Shown here piece by piece: positions 31,862-43,398 of a stretch of 64,000 bases of DNA. The stretch comes from Pseudopyrenochaeta lycopersici. Lineage: Eukaryota; Ascomycota; Dothideomycetes; Pleosporales; Pseudopyrenochaetaceae. The stretch spans positions 521,194-585,193 of the forward strand of contig NHZP01000034.1 in assembly GCA_003313425.1 (NCBI GenBank). Reading direction: 5' to 3'. Position numbers and translations under genes: made by a program. How positions within the stretch are numbered: the first letter of the stretch is position 1; each line of letters opens with the position of its first letter. The notes below the pieces were generated by a model, which saw only the letters and a program-made list of their open reading frames with translations, was not told where the DNA came from and did no database searches.

Positions 31862-34800
31862 CAGAGTTGCTAACAAGCCGGCCGGCCTGGTTGGCCGGCC
31901 TGTTCGGCCTGCTTTTAAGCAAGCAGGCCAAGCCAGGCCGCGACTCGCAGAAAACCAGGCCGGCCAAGCCAGGCCGAAGGTCGCGGCCTGGTAGCCTGGT
32001 TTCGGCCTGGTAGGTATGTATATGAAGCCGTACAAATCAAAGTTCAGTTGAGTTGAGATCGGATGAACTAGCCGCAAAATTTTGCCAAGGCTCACCGACA
32101 GGGTTTAAGCAACACGAGCTAATCATAATTTTCCAAGTGCTACCTGGGAGATTGTGATTGGCTTAAACCCTTTAATACTGGAACTTCCTCGAGCCTAACT
32201 CCTCCGTTAAAGACCTCTACCATGCCATGTCAAGTCCGATCGAAAAAGCGCACCCGTGATACACAGGCTACTCAGGAAAATATTCAAACCTTCGAGGAGG
32301 AGCTCCGTAGCGCTCTCCTTGACGCGCCAACCGAGACCGCTGCCGCAACTGCCGCCGAAGCCCTCCCCCCTAACAATAGCGATATCTCCTCTTATGATGA
32401 GCGATATACGGATAATTACGATGGGATTCAGTGGGAAGCGATTAAGCAATGCATTACGCCTCTCCGAACGCAGAAGAGGCAACCGAGCTGGATCTACAAG
32501 TACGGATACCGTGTGGCTTCGCTGAAGAACCCAAAACGGACATTTTTCGTCTGTAGACATTGCCATCTTAAGAAGTCCACTCATAATCATATCTTTGATG
32601 TTACATCATCTGTTTCAGCTGCCGCACGCCATCTAGGGATGAACAGACCTGGCCATAGATTGTGTAAGGACGGAAAAGTTACTGTCCAGATGGAGTCCAG
32701 TCAACAAACCTTACGGGGCCTTATTGAAGGCGGGTTTGAGGTCTCTCAGGAGATAGCCAATGAGATTGGCCACTTTGACGTACAGTCTTTTCGGATGAAA
32801 GCCGTCATCTGGCTCCTTCAAAATAACCATCCGTTACGCGAATTCGAGACTTCTGCGTTTAAAGAGATGATTGCTGCTGCTAACCCTGAAGCCGCAGCAG
32901 CGGTTTGGAAGAACCACCAGTCAATTACGCATTTTGTAATAACACAATACGATCTACTCCTCTTTACCGTACGCCGGCATCTCTCATCAGCGCGCTCACT
33001 AATACACTTTACCTTTGACGGCTAGACGGCAAAGGGTGGCAAGAAAGCGTTTCTTGGCGTCCATATACACTATCTTGATAACGATGGCAATAAACACGAA
33101 TATCCCATTGCGTTACCACAGCTAGCCGGTGCTCACACGGGCGAGAGGCTTGGTGAGGTTGTCAATGACGTAATCCAGAAGTTCGGGATCGAGTCTAGCC
33201 AGGTTGGCTATTTCGTACTCGACAATATTGGCTCCAATAACGTTGCTGTCGACATCCTCGCAAAACACCACTACTTCAACGGTACCCACCGGAGACTACG
33301 CTGCGGCCCTCACACGCTTAACCTTGTTGGCCAAACCGTAATCTTCGGCATTGATAAGAAAGCACTTGAAGCAAATACTAGGGAGAGCGCTGAAGAAGCC
33401 AAATTAGAGGCAAGATATCTGCAAGAGTGGAGAAAAGACGGGCCGTTAGGCATGCTCCGAGACGTAATAGCGTACATCTCAACTCCGCAGCAACACGACC
33501 TCTTACGCGATTTTCAGATCAAGGCCAACGAGCAGCTACCGGATCCAAAGTTTCGAGTCAAAGAAATCAAGAAACCTAGCACTACCCGCTGGAATTCATA
33601 TCACGACGCTTTTGAGCGCGCTGTTGAGCTACAACAACCCCTTGACGCGTACATGCAATACCATATTGGACAGTATCGGATGGAAATGGCTACTCGGGTC
33701 GCCCGCAACCCAAACGCCGCGCTGGTTGACGTACCTGATTGGATGAGGACCGAAGGTTTGACGGCCCAGGATTGGCATGTTATTATAGACTATATTCGGA
33801 TATTACAGCCACTCAAGGTTGCTTCAAAGAGACTCGAAGGACGAGGAAAATGTGGGCGTTTTGGTGCTCTTTACGAGGTTATTCCAACTTTTGAATATCT
33901 CCTCCGCAAGTACGAGAGCCAGTTTGACTTCTTAAAAGATGTTGACTATAACGAGGCGGACGCTCCCGAAGATCATGAGCTTTACAACATTCGCGCTGCT
34001 TGGAAGAAGCTTCGCAAATACTACGTCAAGCTCGACGACTCTCCAGCGTATTACACGGCCACAATCCTCCATCCCCAGTACAAATTCTATTGCGAAAACT
34101 CTTGGCTGGATACCCCTCACTGGCTTAACTATAACAACGCGCAGTTTCAAGCTCTCTGGCAGTCGTACAAGGGTGAATCTGGTAACTGTTCAGAGACCCC
34201 GCCACGGCCAAAACGCGTAAGGTATGACGCTGAGATTGACGACGATATCGATCAATATACTGGGCCCGTTAAGACGCCAGGAGACGACGTGGGAGATGAG
34301 TTTATACGGTGGAAGAGAGTGGATAACCTTCCAAGAGATCACCCCCACGCAATTGATCCGATTGCTTATTGGCTCTCTCTATCTACAGAATACCCGAATC
34401 TATCTCGGATGGCCCTTGATATACTCTCAATTCCTGCTGCTTCTGCTGATTGTGAGCGCCTCTTTTCAGAAGTTGGAGATATGTTAGAACCAAAACGGAG
34501 GAAGCTATCCGGCCAGCTTACAGCTGCGTTGACGTGCGTTAGGAGCTGGATCAGCAAAGGCTTTGCAGGTAAGTTAATACCCTCAATATGGGCGTATTGC
34601 TGATCTACTTAGATAACAAAAACTTAAATGCCTCCTCCCTCAGTGGCGACGCTGTCGATAAATTATACAAGCTTTGGGAATGGCCAGAGGAAGACGAATG
34701 GTTAGATGAAGAAATGGGCCAATCAAGGTTCAAGAAATTAGATTAGTAATACCAATTCAGGCTTTTCAGGCTTTTCCCAGGCCAGGCCGGCCAGGCCACG

Positions 34801-34906
34801 CTCTTTCTACTACTCAGGCCGGCCAGGCCAGGCCGTTGGTTGGCGTAAAACCAGGCCGGCCAGGCCGAAAGCATTGGCCGGCCTGGCCGGCTTGTTAGCA
34901 ACTCTG
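31862..34906 (+). mobile_element. hAT DNA transposon inserted in an (ACT)n tract (3,045 bp)
   Basis: Ends are CAGAGTTGCTAACAAGCCGG and its complement, with GGCCGGCC-rich subterminal repeats on both sides. The 8-bp flanks are CTACTACT on each side, the hAT target-duplication length, although in a microsatellite this carries little weight. The element contains one transposase gene with a single internal stop. Confidence 0.92.
32222..34746 (+). pseudogene. hAT transposase with one amber codon
   Basis: Exons 32222-34568 and 34613-34746 (44-nt intron, phase 1) encode about 826 aa. A BED-type finger is seen at SWIYKYGYR...FFVCRHCHLKKSTHNH, the catalytic region includes the GYFVLDNIGSNNVAVDIL motif and RRLRCGPHTLNL, and the C-terminal dimerisation motif is IPAASADCERLFSEVGDML. 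The only defect is TAG at 33023-33025 after LIHFTFDG, where relatives have Trp; TGG to TAG is the change expected from C-to-T on the other strand in a CpA context, as in repeat-induced point mutation. Both halves stay in one frame, so damage is recent. The element may still be mobilised in trans. Confidence 0.88.
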
Positions 34907-35108
<202 letters not shown>

Positions 35109-35259
35109 ATTAGCCTCACTCTAGGACATAACATAAAACTCATGGTCTTTTGTCACACTCACTTCTGCTTACACCTTGCTCTCTCAGCTATTATAAATAC
35201 CTTAATTAAAAGCGTGCGACGCGCTGCTAATACCTATAAGGTCCCATTTACTACACTAT

Positions 35260-35720
35260 ATGGCAGTGCTCTCGAAGCTTGACGACCAGGTGGAGGCTAG
35301 AGCACCAAGCAATACTCGCGAGCTAGAGGCTAAATCAACGTTGATTCGAGACAGGATTAGGAGACAGAAAGTCTCGTCGCTTCCCTCGATTGTTGAAGCC
35401 CTTAACCAGCTTAAAGGGGGGCTGAGATGATGGCTCATTCGGCTGCGTTGCTCCAGGGCCGAGTCAAAGACCTTGAGAAGGCCAATGAAGCTGCAAATTA
35501 GCGTAGAAAGCGTAGTAGGAAGTGGATCCAGCGGCAAGGGACCTTGGCAAAGGCAGAAGGGGCTGAGATTACTGCTCAAAAGGACGTTGATGAGCAACTA
35601 AATGGGGGGACGTGCGAGGGGGAGGCTCGCCTTAGCGGAAGCCGGCAGGCAAGAGCGCGCCGCACGCGCTGCAGAGAGCAAGGGCACAACTCTCGTACGT
35701 GTAAAAAGGCATTATAACTA
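35260..35720 (+). pseudogene. Pogo/Tigger transposase C-terminal relic
   Basis: Frames read RELEAKSTLIRDRIRRQKVS, SLPSIVEALNQLKGG, then after a frame change a MAHSAALLQGRVKDLEKANEA helix, a basic RRKRSRKWIQ stretch and GHNSRTCKKAL, a zinc-knuckle-like end. This is the C-terminal tail usual in fungal DDE1 transposases. It has stops and shifts and no catalytic part. Confidence 0.65.
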
Positions 35721-35950
35721 CTCTAGATGCTCTCTATATCAAGTTATTACAATATTCTCCTGAAGTGGTTGAGTGGGAGGTCGCGCGCGGCGGGGCACTC
35801 GCTTGTCTGATCGGCTCACTTATCCCGTACGTTAACAATAATATGTAGGTATGATCAAGAGCTAGTTGGAAGCTCAAGCGCATCAAGGCTGACGTATTAT
35901 TTCAATACCCTATGGGCTACCTTCTTTCGTGACTACTTCAATCTAAACCT

Positions 35951-38521
35951 TCAAGGATCAAAGTCGAAGGACGCAGCAATTTCGACCTCTTTCGTGGCAA
36001 GTATGTGCGCGCTAGAGACGCCCACGGAAACAACGTACTTGCCTGAGTCGACAGACCACTTGCCCTTTGACTCATTGAAATAAGCAAAGCTTTCATAATC
36101 CAAAGAAATAGAAACAGTCTGTTTTGTCCCTGGAGCCAAATGAACCTTTGCATAGCCCTTGAGCTCCTTCACTGGCCTGTCGACCGCACCTTGGCTGCTC
36201 GGACCAACGTACAATTGAATGGTCTCACTTCCTTCGCGCGCGCCGGTATTGGTGATATCTGCGATGACCAACAAACTTTGACCTTTCTCGAAAGAAGTTG
36301 ATGAAACTGACACGTTTTTGATGTCGAAGGCTGTATATGAAAGGCCAAATCCGAAGGGGAAAAGAACAGTCCCTGGCTTGCGATCGTAATGGCGATGTCC
36401 GACGTAGATACCTTCCTTGTATTCTACTCGGTCGGCCTTGAGATCACCTGGGAAATTCTCCCATGCCGGTGAGTCTGAAAGGTTTTTGGGGAACGTGACA
36501 GGCAACTTTCCACCCGGGTATGCCGAACCAAAGATGATGTCGGCAATAGTATATCCAGCTTCTTGTCCCGGAAACCACACCTGTAGAATAGCTGACACAT
36601 CACTTATCCACGGCATAGAGATTGGAGAACCAGTGGAGTTTATAACGACCGTGTTGGGGTTTACTGGGGCAACGGCAGTAATTAGTTGGTTGAAAGAGCC
36701 ATTGCGCGGAAGATCCATGTCGTCCCGATCGCATCCCTCTGTCTCCCAAGCCTGGGTGTTTCCGACAAATATGACTGCCACATCAGATGATTTGGCGACG
36801 TTGATGGCCTCTTGAAGAAGATCTGCTTCCATGAGATGCCGCTCCATAAGTCCGAAGTTGAAACCAAGACAATTTGACATGAACGACACTTCATTGTCTG
36901 GATCGGCGACGGTAGAGGCTTCCAGGCGGATCCGATAAGGCTGACCTGCCACAAAATCAAACCTCTTCTGTTCTTCTATTGCTACTCCGAGCAAGATCGC
37001 GTAAACGTCGGCTGACTTTCCTTCAACGTTGTAGACAAGTTCATCGTTGATATAGACCTTGGTATTCCCGATAGTCGCCAAGCTGATGTAATGTTTCCCG
37101 GACACTGACGGAGTATAAGTACCCGCCAAAACCACGCGGGCCATACCAGTTGACTCCCGTGACCGGAAACTCGAGCTCGGGTGGTTCGTTGTGGGCCCAG
37201 CCTCTCCTTTCTCATTGAATGACTGGAATGAGAAGCCAGGCTTGCCTTCCAGATCGACCACTCCTTCGGAACAAGGAGGAAGGTTCCTCAGTATGTGAGC
37301 TCCTTCAGCATAATTCAACTGTACCTTATTACCAACTGCTTCCTCGAACGCCTCGTAAGCCGTAATGTCATGGTGCGGGTTCACTGCAGCCGAGCCGCCA
37401 CCCTGACTAAGACATTGTTTCGCTAAGCCAATCATGGCTATGGAGCCTATATTTTCCTTGTTTAATGGAAGGGTGTTGTTCTTGTTCTTTAGTAGCACTG
37501 CGCCTTCCGCACCGGCTTTTCGGATCAGCGCTCGATGTTGGGGAAGATCTTCCGCACGCTCGGGAGGAATGGTCGGATGATCAAAACCCCCGCTTCGCTG
37601 GAGAAATTTCAAATTCTCAAAGACACGCGCATCTAGCGTCTCCATGGAAACTTCGTTGTTGTTGAGGGCTCTTTGGATATTCTCAGAGGTACGCCAAGTA
37701 GCCGGACCGGGCATCTCGAGATCGAGGCCAGCATTGAGAGCCGCAGCTAGCGAATTAGTGCCACCCCAATCGCCTATTACCTGACCATCATATCCCCATT
37801 GATTGCGGAGGACATCTGTCAACAGATACTTGTTAGAGTCCGCATGCATGCCATTGACGACATTGTAGCTTGTCATGATAGACCATGGCTGAGAGGCCTT
37901 GATTGCAATTTCGAAGGGTTTCAGGTAGATCTCGCGAAGAGCGCGCTCGCTTACACGAACATCTATGCTAGATCGGTTCTTTCTTGTTCATTAGCAGCGA
38001 AGTGCTTTATTGTGGCCCCGATTCCTTCGCCCTGAATCCCCTTGATATAGTCTGATGCCAGGCGTCCAGCAAGTAACGGATCTTCGGAAAAGGATTCAAA
38101 GTTGCGACCACCAATCGGATGGCGATGAGGGCAAACAGTTGGGCCGAGTCTAATATAATGACACAGATCAGTTCAGCGCCCTAAAAACCTATGGCAGATG
38201 CAAATACACTCACAGAACTCGGGCGCCTTTTGTTTTAGTCTCTTGGGCTAGTGCCCTACCTATTTCCCCTGCAATTTGATTGTTGAAAGAAGCGGCAAGG
38301 GAAACACCCGCTGGGAAACATGCGCTCTTGACACCATTGTTGAAATTCTCGCCACGAGCGCCGTTCGGCCCATCCGTAAGCTTCATACGGGGTATACCAA
38401 GTCTTTCGATACCAGCTGTCTCCCAAAACGAGGAGCCTGCAAGTAATAGAACTTTTTCTTCAAATGTCATCTGCTTGATGAGACCTTCAGGGTAGGTCTG
38501 GATGTCATGATCGGAGCCCAT
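35951..38521 (-). CDS. GH3 beta-glucosidase with PA14-like segment, frame break in exon 2
   Basis: Exon 1 is 38214-38521 (start MGSDHDIQTYPEGL), a 64-nt intron, exon 2 38149 down to 35951. Visible features: KLTDGPNGARG near the N-terminus, IGGRNFESFSEDPLLAG, KHFAANEQE, the nucleophile region GYDGQVIGDWGGTN, a PA14-like insert (GTYTPSVSGKHYISLATIGN), IFVGNTQAWETEGCDRDDMD, FPGQEAGYTIADIIFG, and a fibronectin-III-like C-terminus. No signal peptide, so probably intracellular. It hydrolyses terminal beta-glucosides. Odd: at about 37,965-37,975 (after NEQERTDL) one base is missing and the frame shifts before DVRVSERALREIY. This is either an assembly error or a disabling mutation. The start of exon 1 is mirrored at 63,750. 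Confidence 0.83.
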
Positions 38522-38642
38522 CTTTGCAAAGAGATAAAATAGAAAGGGGGTCACACTTCGAGACAAACGGGTTGAATTTACGGTAATAGAATGATAGAAT
38601 TCATACGGATTGGACGGCATTATAAGTATTCATAACCTGATG

Positions 38643-38975
38643 TCATCTAAGTTCTGTAGGGTAAATAAGCATTGGCACTAGTGTTAGCGGGGGGATTGCT
38701 TGTGGTAATCCTAAGCCGCAGTTTTGCCGATGGGCCCCCAGATTGGTATATTTCTCCCAATCATTGGCGAGGGAATTTATGGACTTTAGGGCCTTAGCAA
38801 ATAGCTCTTCGTCGACTGGCGCAATGTTCCCATGTGGAGCATGGCAAGCATGCTCGCACAATTGCGCCGAGTGCGGATCGAAGTAATTATGATGCAGGGG
38901 GTTTAAGTTAAGGTAGAGGAGCACGAGAACGAGAACGAGAACGAGGGGGCGGGGTCTGGACGAAAAGAGGGCCAT
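38643..38975 (-). CDS. Hypothetical protein with hydrophobic N-terminus
   Basis: A 110-aa frame starting MALFSSRPRPLVLVLVLVLL: a short hydrophobic segment that could act as signal peptide or anchor, then LCEHACHAPHGNIAP with two Cys. Part of the N-terminus is encoded by a GAGAAC hexamer repeat, which weakens the case. The right-arm copy is frame-shifted. No known domain. Confidence 0.35.
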   Translation of the reverse strand: MALFSSRPRPLVLVLVLVLLYLNLNPLHHNYFDPHSAQLCEHACHAPHGNIAPVDEELFAKALKSINSLANDWEKYTNLGAHRQNCGLGLPQAIPPLTLVPMLIYPTELR

Positions 38976-39140
38976 GCAGAGAAGAACATCAAATTATGTA
39001 TTGCTTGACAATGCGCACCAAATCCGGACCAAATCCATATCTTCTATATACATAATTTAGTTTCAGACGCAAAAACGACTATCCACCGCGTGCGTTTCAG
39101 ACGCATTGATCTATTACATCTCTTACCATTTTGAAGCACA

Positions 39141-40189
39141 ATGCCGAAGCCCAAAATCCTTGTTATCGGCTGCGGTGCCCTAGGCCCTTCGCAAGGCTAT
39201 CATCTGTCGCCAGGCGTAGACATAACTTTTCTTGTGCGGCCAGGCCGCAAGCTGGCCTTTGCTCCGCCAAAACGCCTCTACGACTACAAGGACAATACCT
39301 TACGGATCTTTGACAATTACCGTCTCATCGAGTCAGCAAGCGAGGTCGCAGGCGAAGAGTTTACTGCGTCTTCGATACCCTTGATGGACACACTGCCCGC
39401 ACTGAGGCTGGCACGGTGACTCTACGCTCCGTTGGTAACTTAATCCGCGACAACCCAGGAACTTTCGTCGTGTATAATGCTATTGGGCTTGATATCGCAG
39501 ATCATTACGCGACATCACTCGGTATTTCTCAGGATCGCTTGCTGCTGGCTTTCAGTATGCTCGCCCACCAGCCAACAAGGAGCATTTCCGTCCCAAGCAC
39601 TGCCGATTGCAATTTGGTCGCCCAGGCCGATTTGCTCTACTCCTACAGGCCAGGTAATGTCGGATTAATCGCATTCAACATAGGACCCCACAAGTTTAAG
39701 GCGCTCAAAGAGGTATACGACAAGAACAGTAGGCTCCACATCGCATCTATGCCCGCTTTTGTGGAAGGGTGGGCATCCGTTCTGGCAATACTCCACCTAG
39801 TGATATGGAATATCGATGGTTTCAAGGAGTTTGAGCATTTCAGAAATAATACAGAGCTCTGGGCGCTCCTGATCGAAGCACAAAAGGAGATATTAGGCTT
39901 GCCGCGATTCGGATGGACCGGCTGGCTATTATCATGGATTCTGGGCTCATTGGCGACAGTAAAGATGATTTCGAATTCAGTAGAAGGAGCATTGCCCCTC
40001 TCTTACCACGAATTCAACGCATTTCACCACGGCGGTAAAGTAGCCAAACAAGACATTCGGATCCTCGAGGACCTGATAGTTGAAGGCGGAAAGGCAGGCC
40101 ATAAATTGAAAGCTCTGCGCGAGGTTTGTCGCAGGGCTGCGGAGACCAAAAAGGCGAAAGCGAAGGCGAGAGGTCCTGATATCATTTAG
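39141..40189 (+). CDS. Ketopantoate reductase-like protein (ApbA/PanE family), frame break
   Basis: The frame opens with MPKPKILVIGCGALGPSQGY, a Rossmann GxGxxG nucleotide motif, then DITFLVRPGRK and VAGEEF. One base is missing at about 39,366 compared with the right arm, which has ACTGG where this copy has ACTG; beyond it the frame continues as TLRSVGNLIRDNPGTFVVYNAI, SMLAHQPTRS and a C-terminal helical domain with PRFGWTGWLLSW and YHEFNAFHHGGKVAKQD. About 349 aa if the base is counted. The family reduces 2-ketoacids such as ketopantoate with NADPH; many fungal paralogues have unknown substrates. The mutually different indels in the two arms favour consensus error over decay. Confidence 0.75.
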
Positions 40190-41798
40190 AACATAAACGG
40201 AAGAGATACATAGTTAGGAAAGGGCCGCTGCAAGTTACATATCGGGATAACTGTTCATTGGCAGGCCAGCCCTGGTGTCAACTACGCATCTCTTGCTAAT
40301 CTGGGGACTAAAGTATAGCAGTTGGCTGCTCACCCCGCATTTCTTCGCAATCAGTTTAGAACTGCACAAGAACTATGGGCGTCCCATGACGACAGCTATT
40401 GCTGATTGATAGAGCCATATAGTAACGTCTTTGAGTTCGTTTCTGAATTACTTTTGACAAGGGACGGTAGTTGAGAGCCTCGGTGCATTTGGCGAAGCCA
40501 CAACTGGTATGTTCGCAAATGTATGCCGCCTGTCCCTTGGTATCACAATCGATTACGTCTGCGGGATGGTCCGATGGCAGTGCGCCGAACCTTAGTTCCT
40601 TGATTTAGGCCCATCCTGTCCGTCTCATAGAGTCGCTCGGTATGGTTGAAGGGTAGCGGCACACCATTGTTATTTCTCGTGCATCAAAAGCCTTCACAAG
40701 GTGCTAACACCGCCTTAATATCGGATGTCATTGACAAAGTCCAGTACTCTGCCACCCTAGCCATGATGAGCACGGACGATCTCAAGTTTGCTTCAGGAAG
40801 CCGAGGATGTAGGCGTTACGTGACTAACCGTGGCAGAAGGTGACCAAAGCGTCAACTGTTGCAAGGAATGAGGCTTTCTGGCGAACATCATGCTCCATCC
40901 TCCTATTCACCCTGCTGAGCGTGCAACAGCTCCACTCGCATTCGGCATTTGGTATCTTTCAAGCCACCTTGAGGAAGCAATCGTGCTTTTCACGTACATA
41001 ACGTGGATCTAACAGATGATCTCGGACGTTTTTGAAAGCAGTCATCCGAGTCCACAAACACCCTCGTCGGATCCGCGGCACATCGGAGTATTTTGGATCA
41101 GACACATCCACGCTCGCCCTTGAGGACTGGGAGAAGGTAGATCAAGCCTTCATCAATGAGCGTGCCAATTCCATGCCAAATAGGCTGAGAGATTGCACTG
41201 AAATGGATGGTCAAATGACTGGGTGGTGACCTAGCACGCCTGGGCTCGTGGGCGCTCTATTTTGACAGCTACAACACAAAAAAAAAGATAGATATAGCTG
41301 CCTGTAGCCAATCTACAGCCTCATGTTGAAATCAGCCTGAAAAATGCTCAAACGACCTCCTCTCCATAGTAATTTGTATGTGTTGGGGGCGCCAAGGCAT
41401 CCGCGGTGCGGGCTTTTTTGTCACCCGCGTGCCCTGCACATCATGGCACTGTCCTTTCCATGGTTCACCTACGCGGCAGCCGTCCACCAAGGTTAATCCC
41501 TGCATTCTACTGGTCCGTCACTGGCTCGGCATGGAGTATCGACTCAGTGCACCAGCCACTTCCGAGGCACGGACTTATGTCGAGTCGCCCCTACAAGCTG
41601 TATGGTGCAATCGCGATTTAGAGTTTCATAGCCTTGTGGTCGTACCGGTATGCGTGAAATACTTGGGACGTGCTTCGCTTGAATCCATGGAGAAGGGGCG
41701 AAAGGGTTAGCGGCGTAGACCACCTCCCAAGGCATTTCGACACATATTTAGGTGTGTCCCATCATCGCCGATGTGCCCTGCATCTCAGATCATCCAAT
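40190..41798. other. Arm spacer, no gene supported
   Basis: Short frames near 40.65 kb and 41.03 kb (65 aa each) lack domains, and the corresponding frames differ in the right arm because of single-base indels, so I do not call them. The last part is the promoter of the CFEM receptor. Confidence 0.45.
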
Positions 41799-43398
41799 AT
41801 GAGACATTTCTTCTTCTTCTTCTGCACCCTCCTTCTTCTGGCTGTGGTGGTACCATCCCGAGCCCAAGATCATGGCCTCAGTTCGCTCCCAGTATGCGCA
41901 GTAAGTTGTGTACAACCCACGAGAAGACAAAGACACTTATAGCGCTCCTAGAAAGGCTGTGTAGACAGCTTTCTCAAAACACCGAACTGTGACGCTCTAT
42001 CGACCTCGTTCATGTCCTGCACTTGTAAAAACTTCACTGCCTTGACCGCAACGCAGCAATGTTTTGCTACCGCATGTAGACCGAAAGAAGTGCTCAGTGC
42101 GCTCAACACTACTACCGTCGCGTGCAATGAACCAATCCGCAACAAATGGAAGACCTATCGACTTATTCACTTGGTGTTCTTCGTTCTGGCTGTCAGTGCT
42201 ATAGCCATTCGATGGACGGCCCATGCTACAATCGGTCGTGTACATTGGATAGACGAGGCTAACATGGCCGTCGTCTTGGTTAGTAACCCTTTCTGACGGA
42301 AGAATGTATCTCATACTACACAGGCCCTGAACATTGCTATGTTTGCCGTTTGTTTGAAAATGTGTATGACACCCGGCCTACCGCACACTTCGTCACGACG
42401 TGCTCACCGCAACAGCATATACTGGGCTAGGCCAAGACATGTGGAAGGTTCCATTTTCAGACATTACATTGACTCTATACGTAAGTCACTCCTCTCTTGG
42501 CTATCTTTGCAACTCACACTTCTGCTCCAGTTCTTTTGGATCTCCGAATCCACCTACTTCGCCCTCATCGGCTTCATTAAAATCCAATTCCTCCTCTTCT
42601 ATCTACACATCTTCCCCGATAAGAATTTCCGCCGCGTCGTATGGGGCGTTATCGCCTTCAATCTCGCTTCCATGATTGCTTTTGTCTTCTCCTCTATCTT
42701 CCTCTGCTCGCCCGTAAGCTTTGCGTGGACGCAGTGGGACGGGGAACATTACGGAGCGTGTAGTAACAACAACTCGCTATCTTATGCGCATGCTTCGATT
42801 AGCATCCTTCTTGACTTTGTTGCGTTATCTCTACCACTACCACAGATTTGGAGACTCCAACTTTCTCTCAGGAAAAAGATTGGCGTACTGTTGATGTTCA
42901 GTGTTGGAGCTTTGTAAGTGCAACCCCCGCGTTGGTTTTAGGTGAAGGAGATGCTGACGGGATAACTCGAGCGTCACCGTTGTCTCGATCCTCCGCCTCC
43001 GGTCTTTCGTCCACTTCGCAAAGACGTCGAACGTGACCTGGGACTTCACCGAAGCCTCTCTATGGTCTATCATCGAATGGGAAGTCGGCATCATCTGCGC
43101 TTGCATGCCTTCCATACGTCTCGGCCTAGCGCGTCTCTTCCCCAAGACCCTCGGCAGCACGGCGCAAAGCCCATCCAAGAACACGTACGCAACGGGTCCG
43201 GCACGAAGCGGGGGCAATACATTGAGTGGATTGGGCACGAGTGGGATCAACGTACAGACTACGTCCAGGGTGAGCCATGCGCAGAAGACGCAGACAAATG
43301 ATGACGAGAGGAGCTTTGTGCAATTGGTGGAGATCGACGGGGATGCGAAGAGTTCGGTCTCAACGAGGTCGTTGGCCGGTGCGGCGCATGACCGTTGA
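41799..43398 (+). CDS. CFEM-domain PTH11-like GPCR, left-arm copy
   Basis: Six exons: 41799-41900, 41952-42278, 42324-42363, 42416-42480, 42531-42913, 42972-43398; all junctions keep frame and give about 447 aa. A signal peptide ([20 protein letters not shown]) is followed by a CFEM domain with eight cysteines (VCA, GC, NC, SC, TC, QC, AC, AC), then [20 protein letters not shown] as TM1, and helices through [40 protein letters not shown] and [15 protein letters not shown], with a Ser/Thr-rich cytosolic tail. This is the PTH11-like receptor class with extracellular CFEM, tied in other fungi to surface sensing and host interaction. An identical gene lies inverted in the right arm. Confidence 0.9.

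Noticed and set aside
42324..42480. Frameshift in the CFEM receptor at 42.36 kb
   Set aside because: A 52-nt intron (GTATGA...AACAG, phase 1) resolves the frame exactly.
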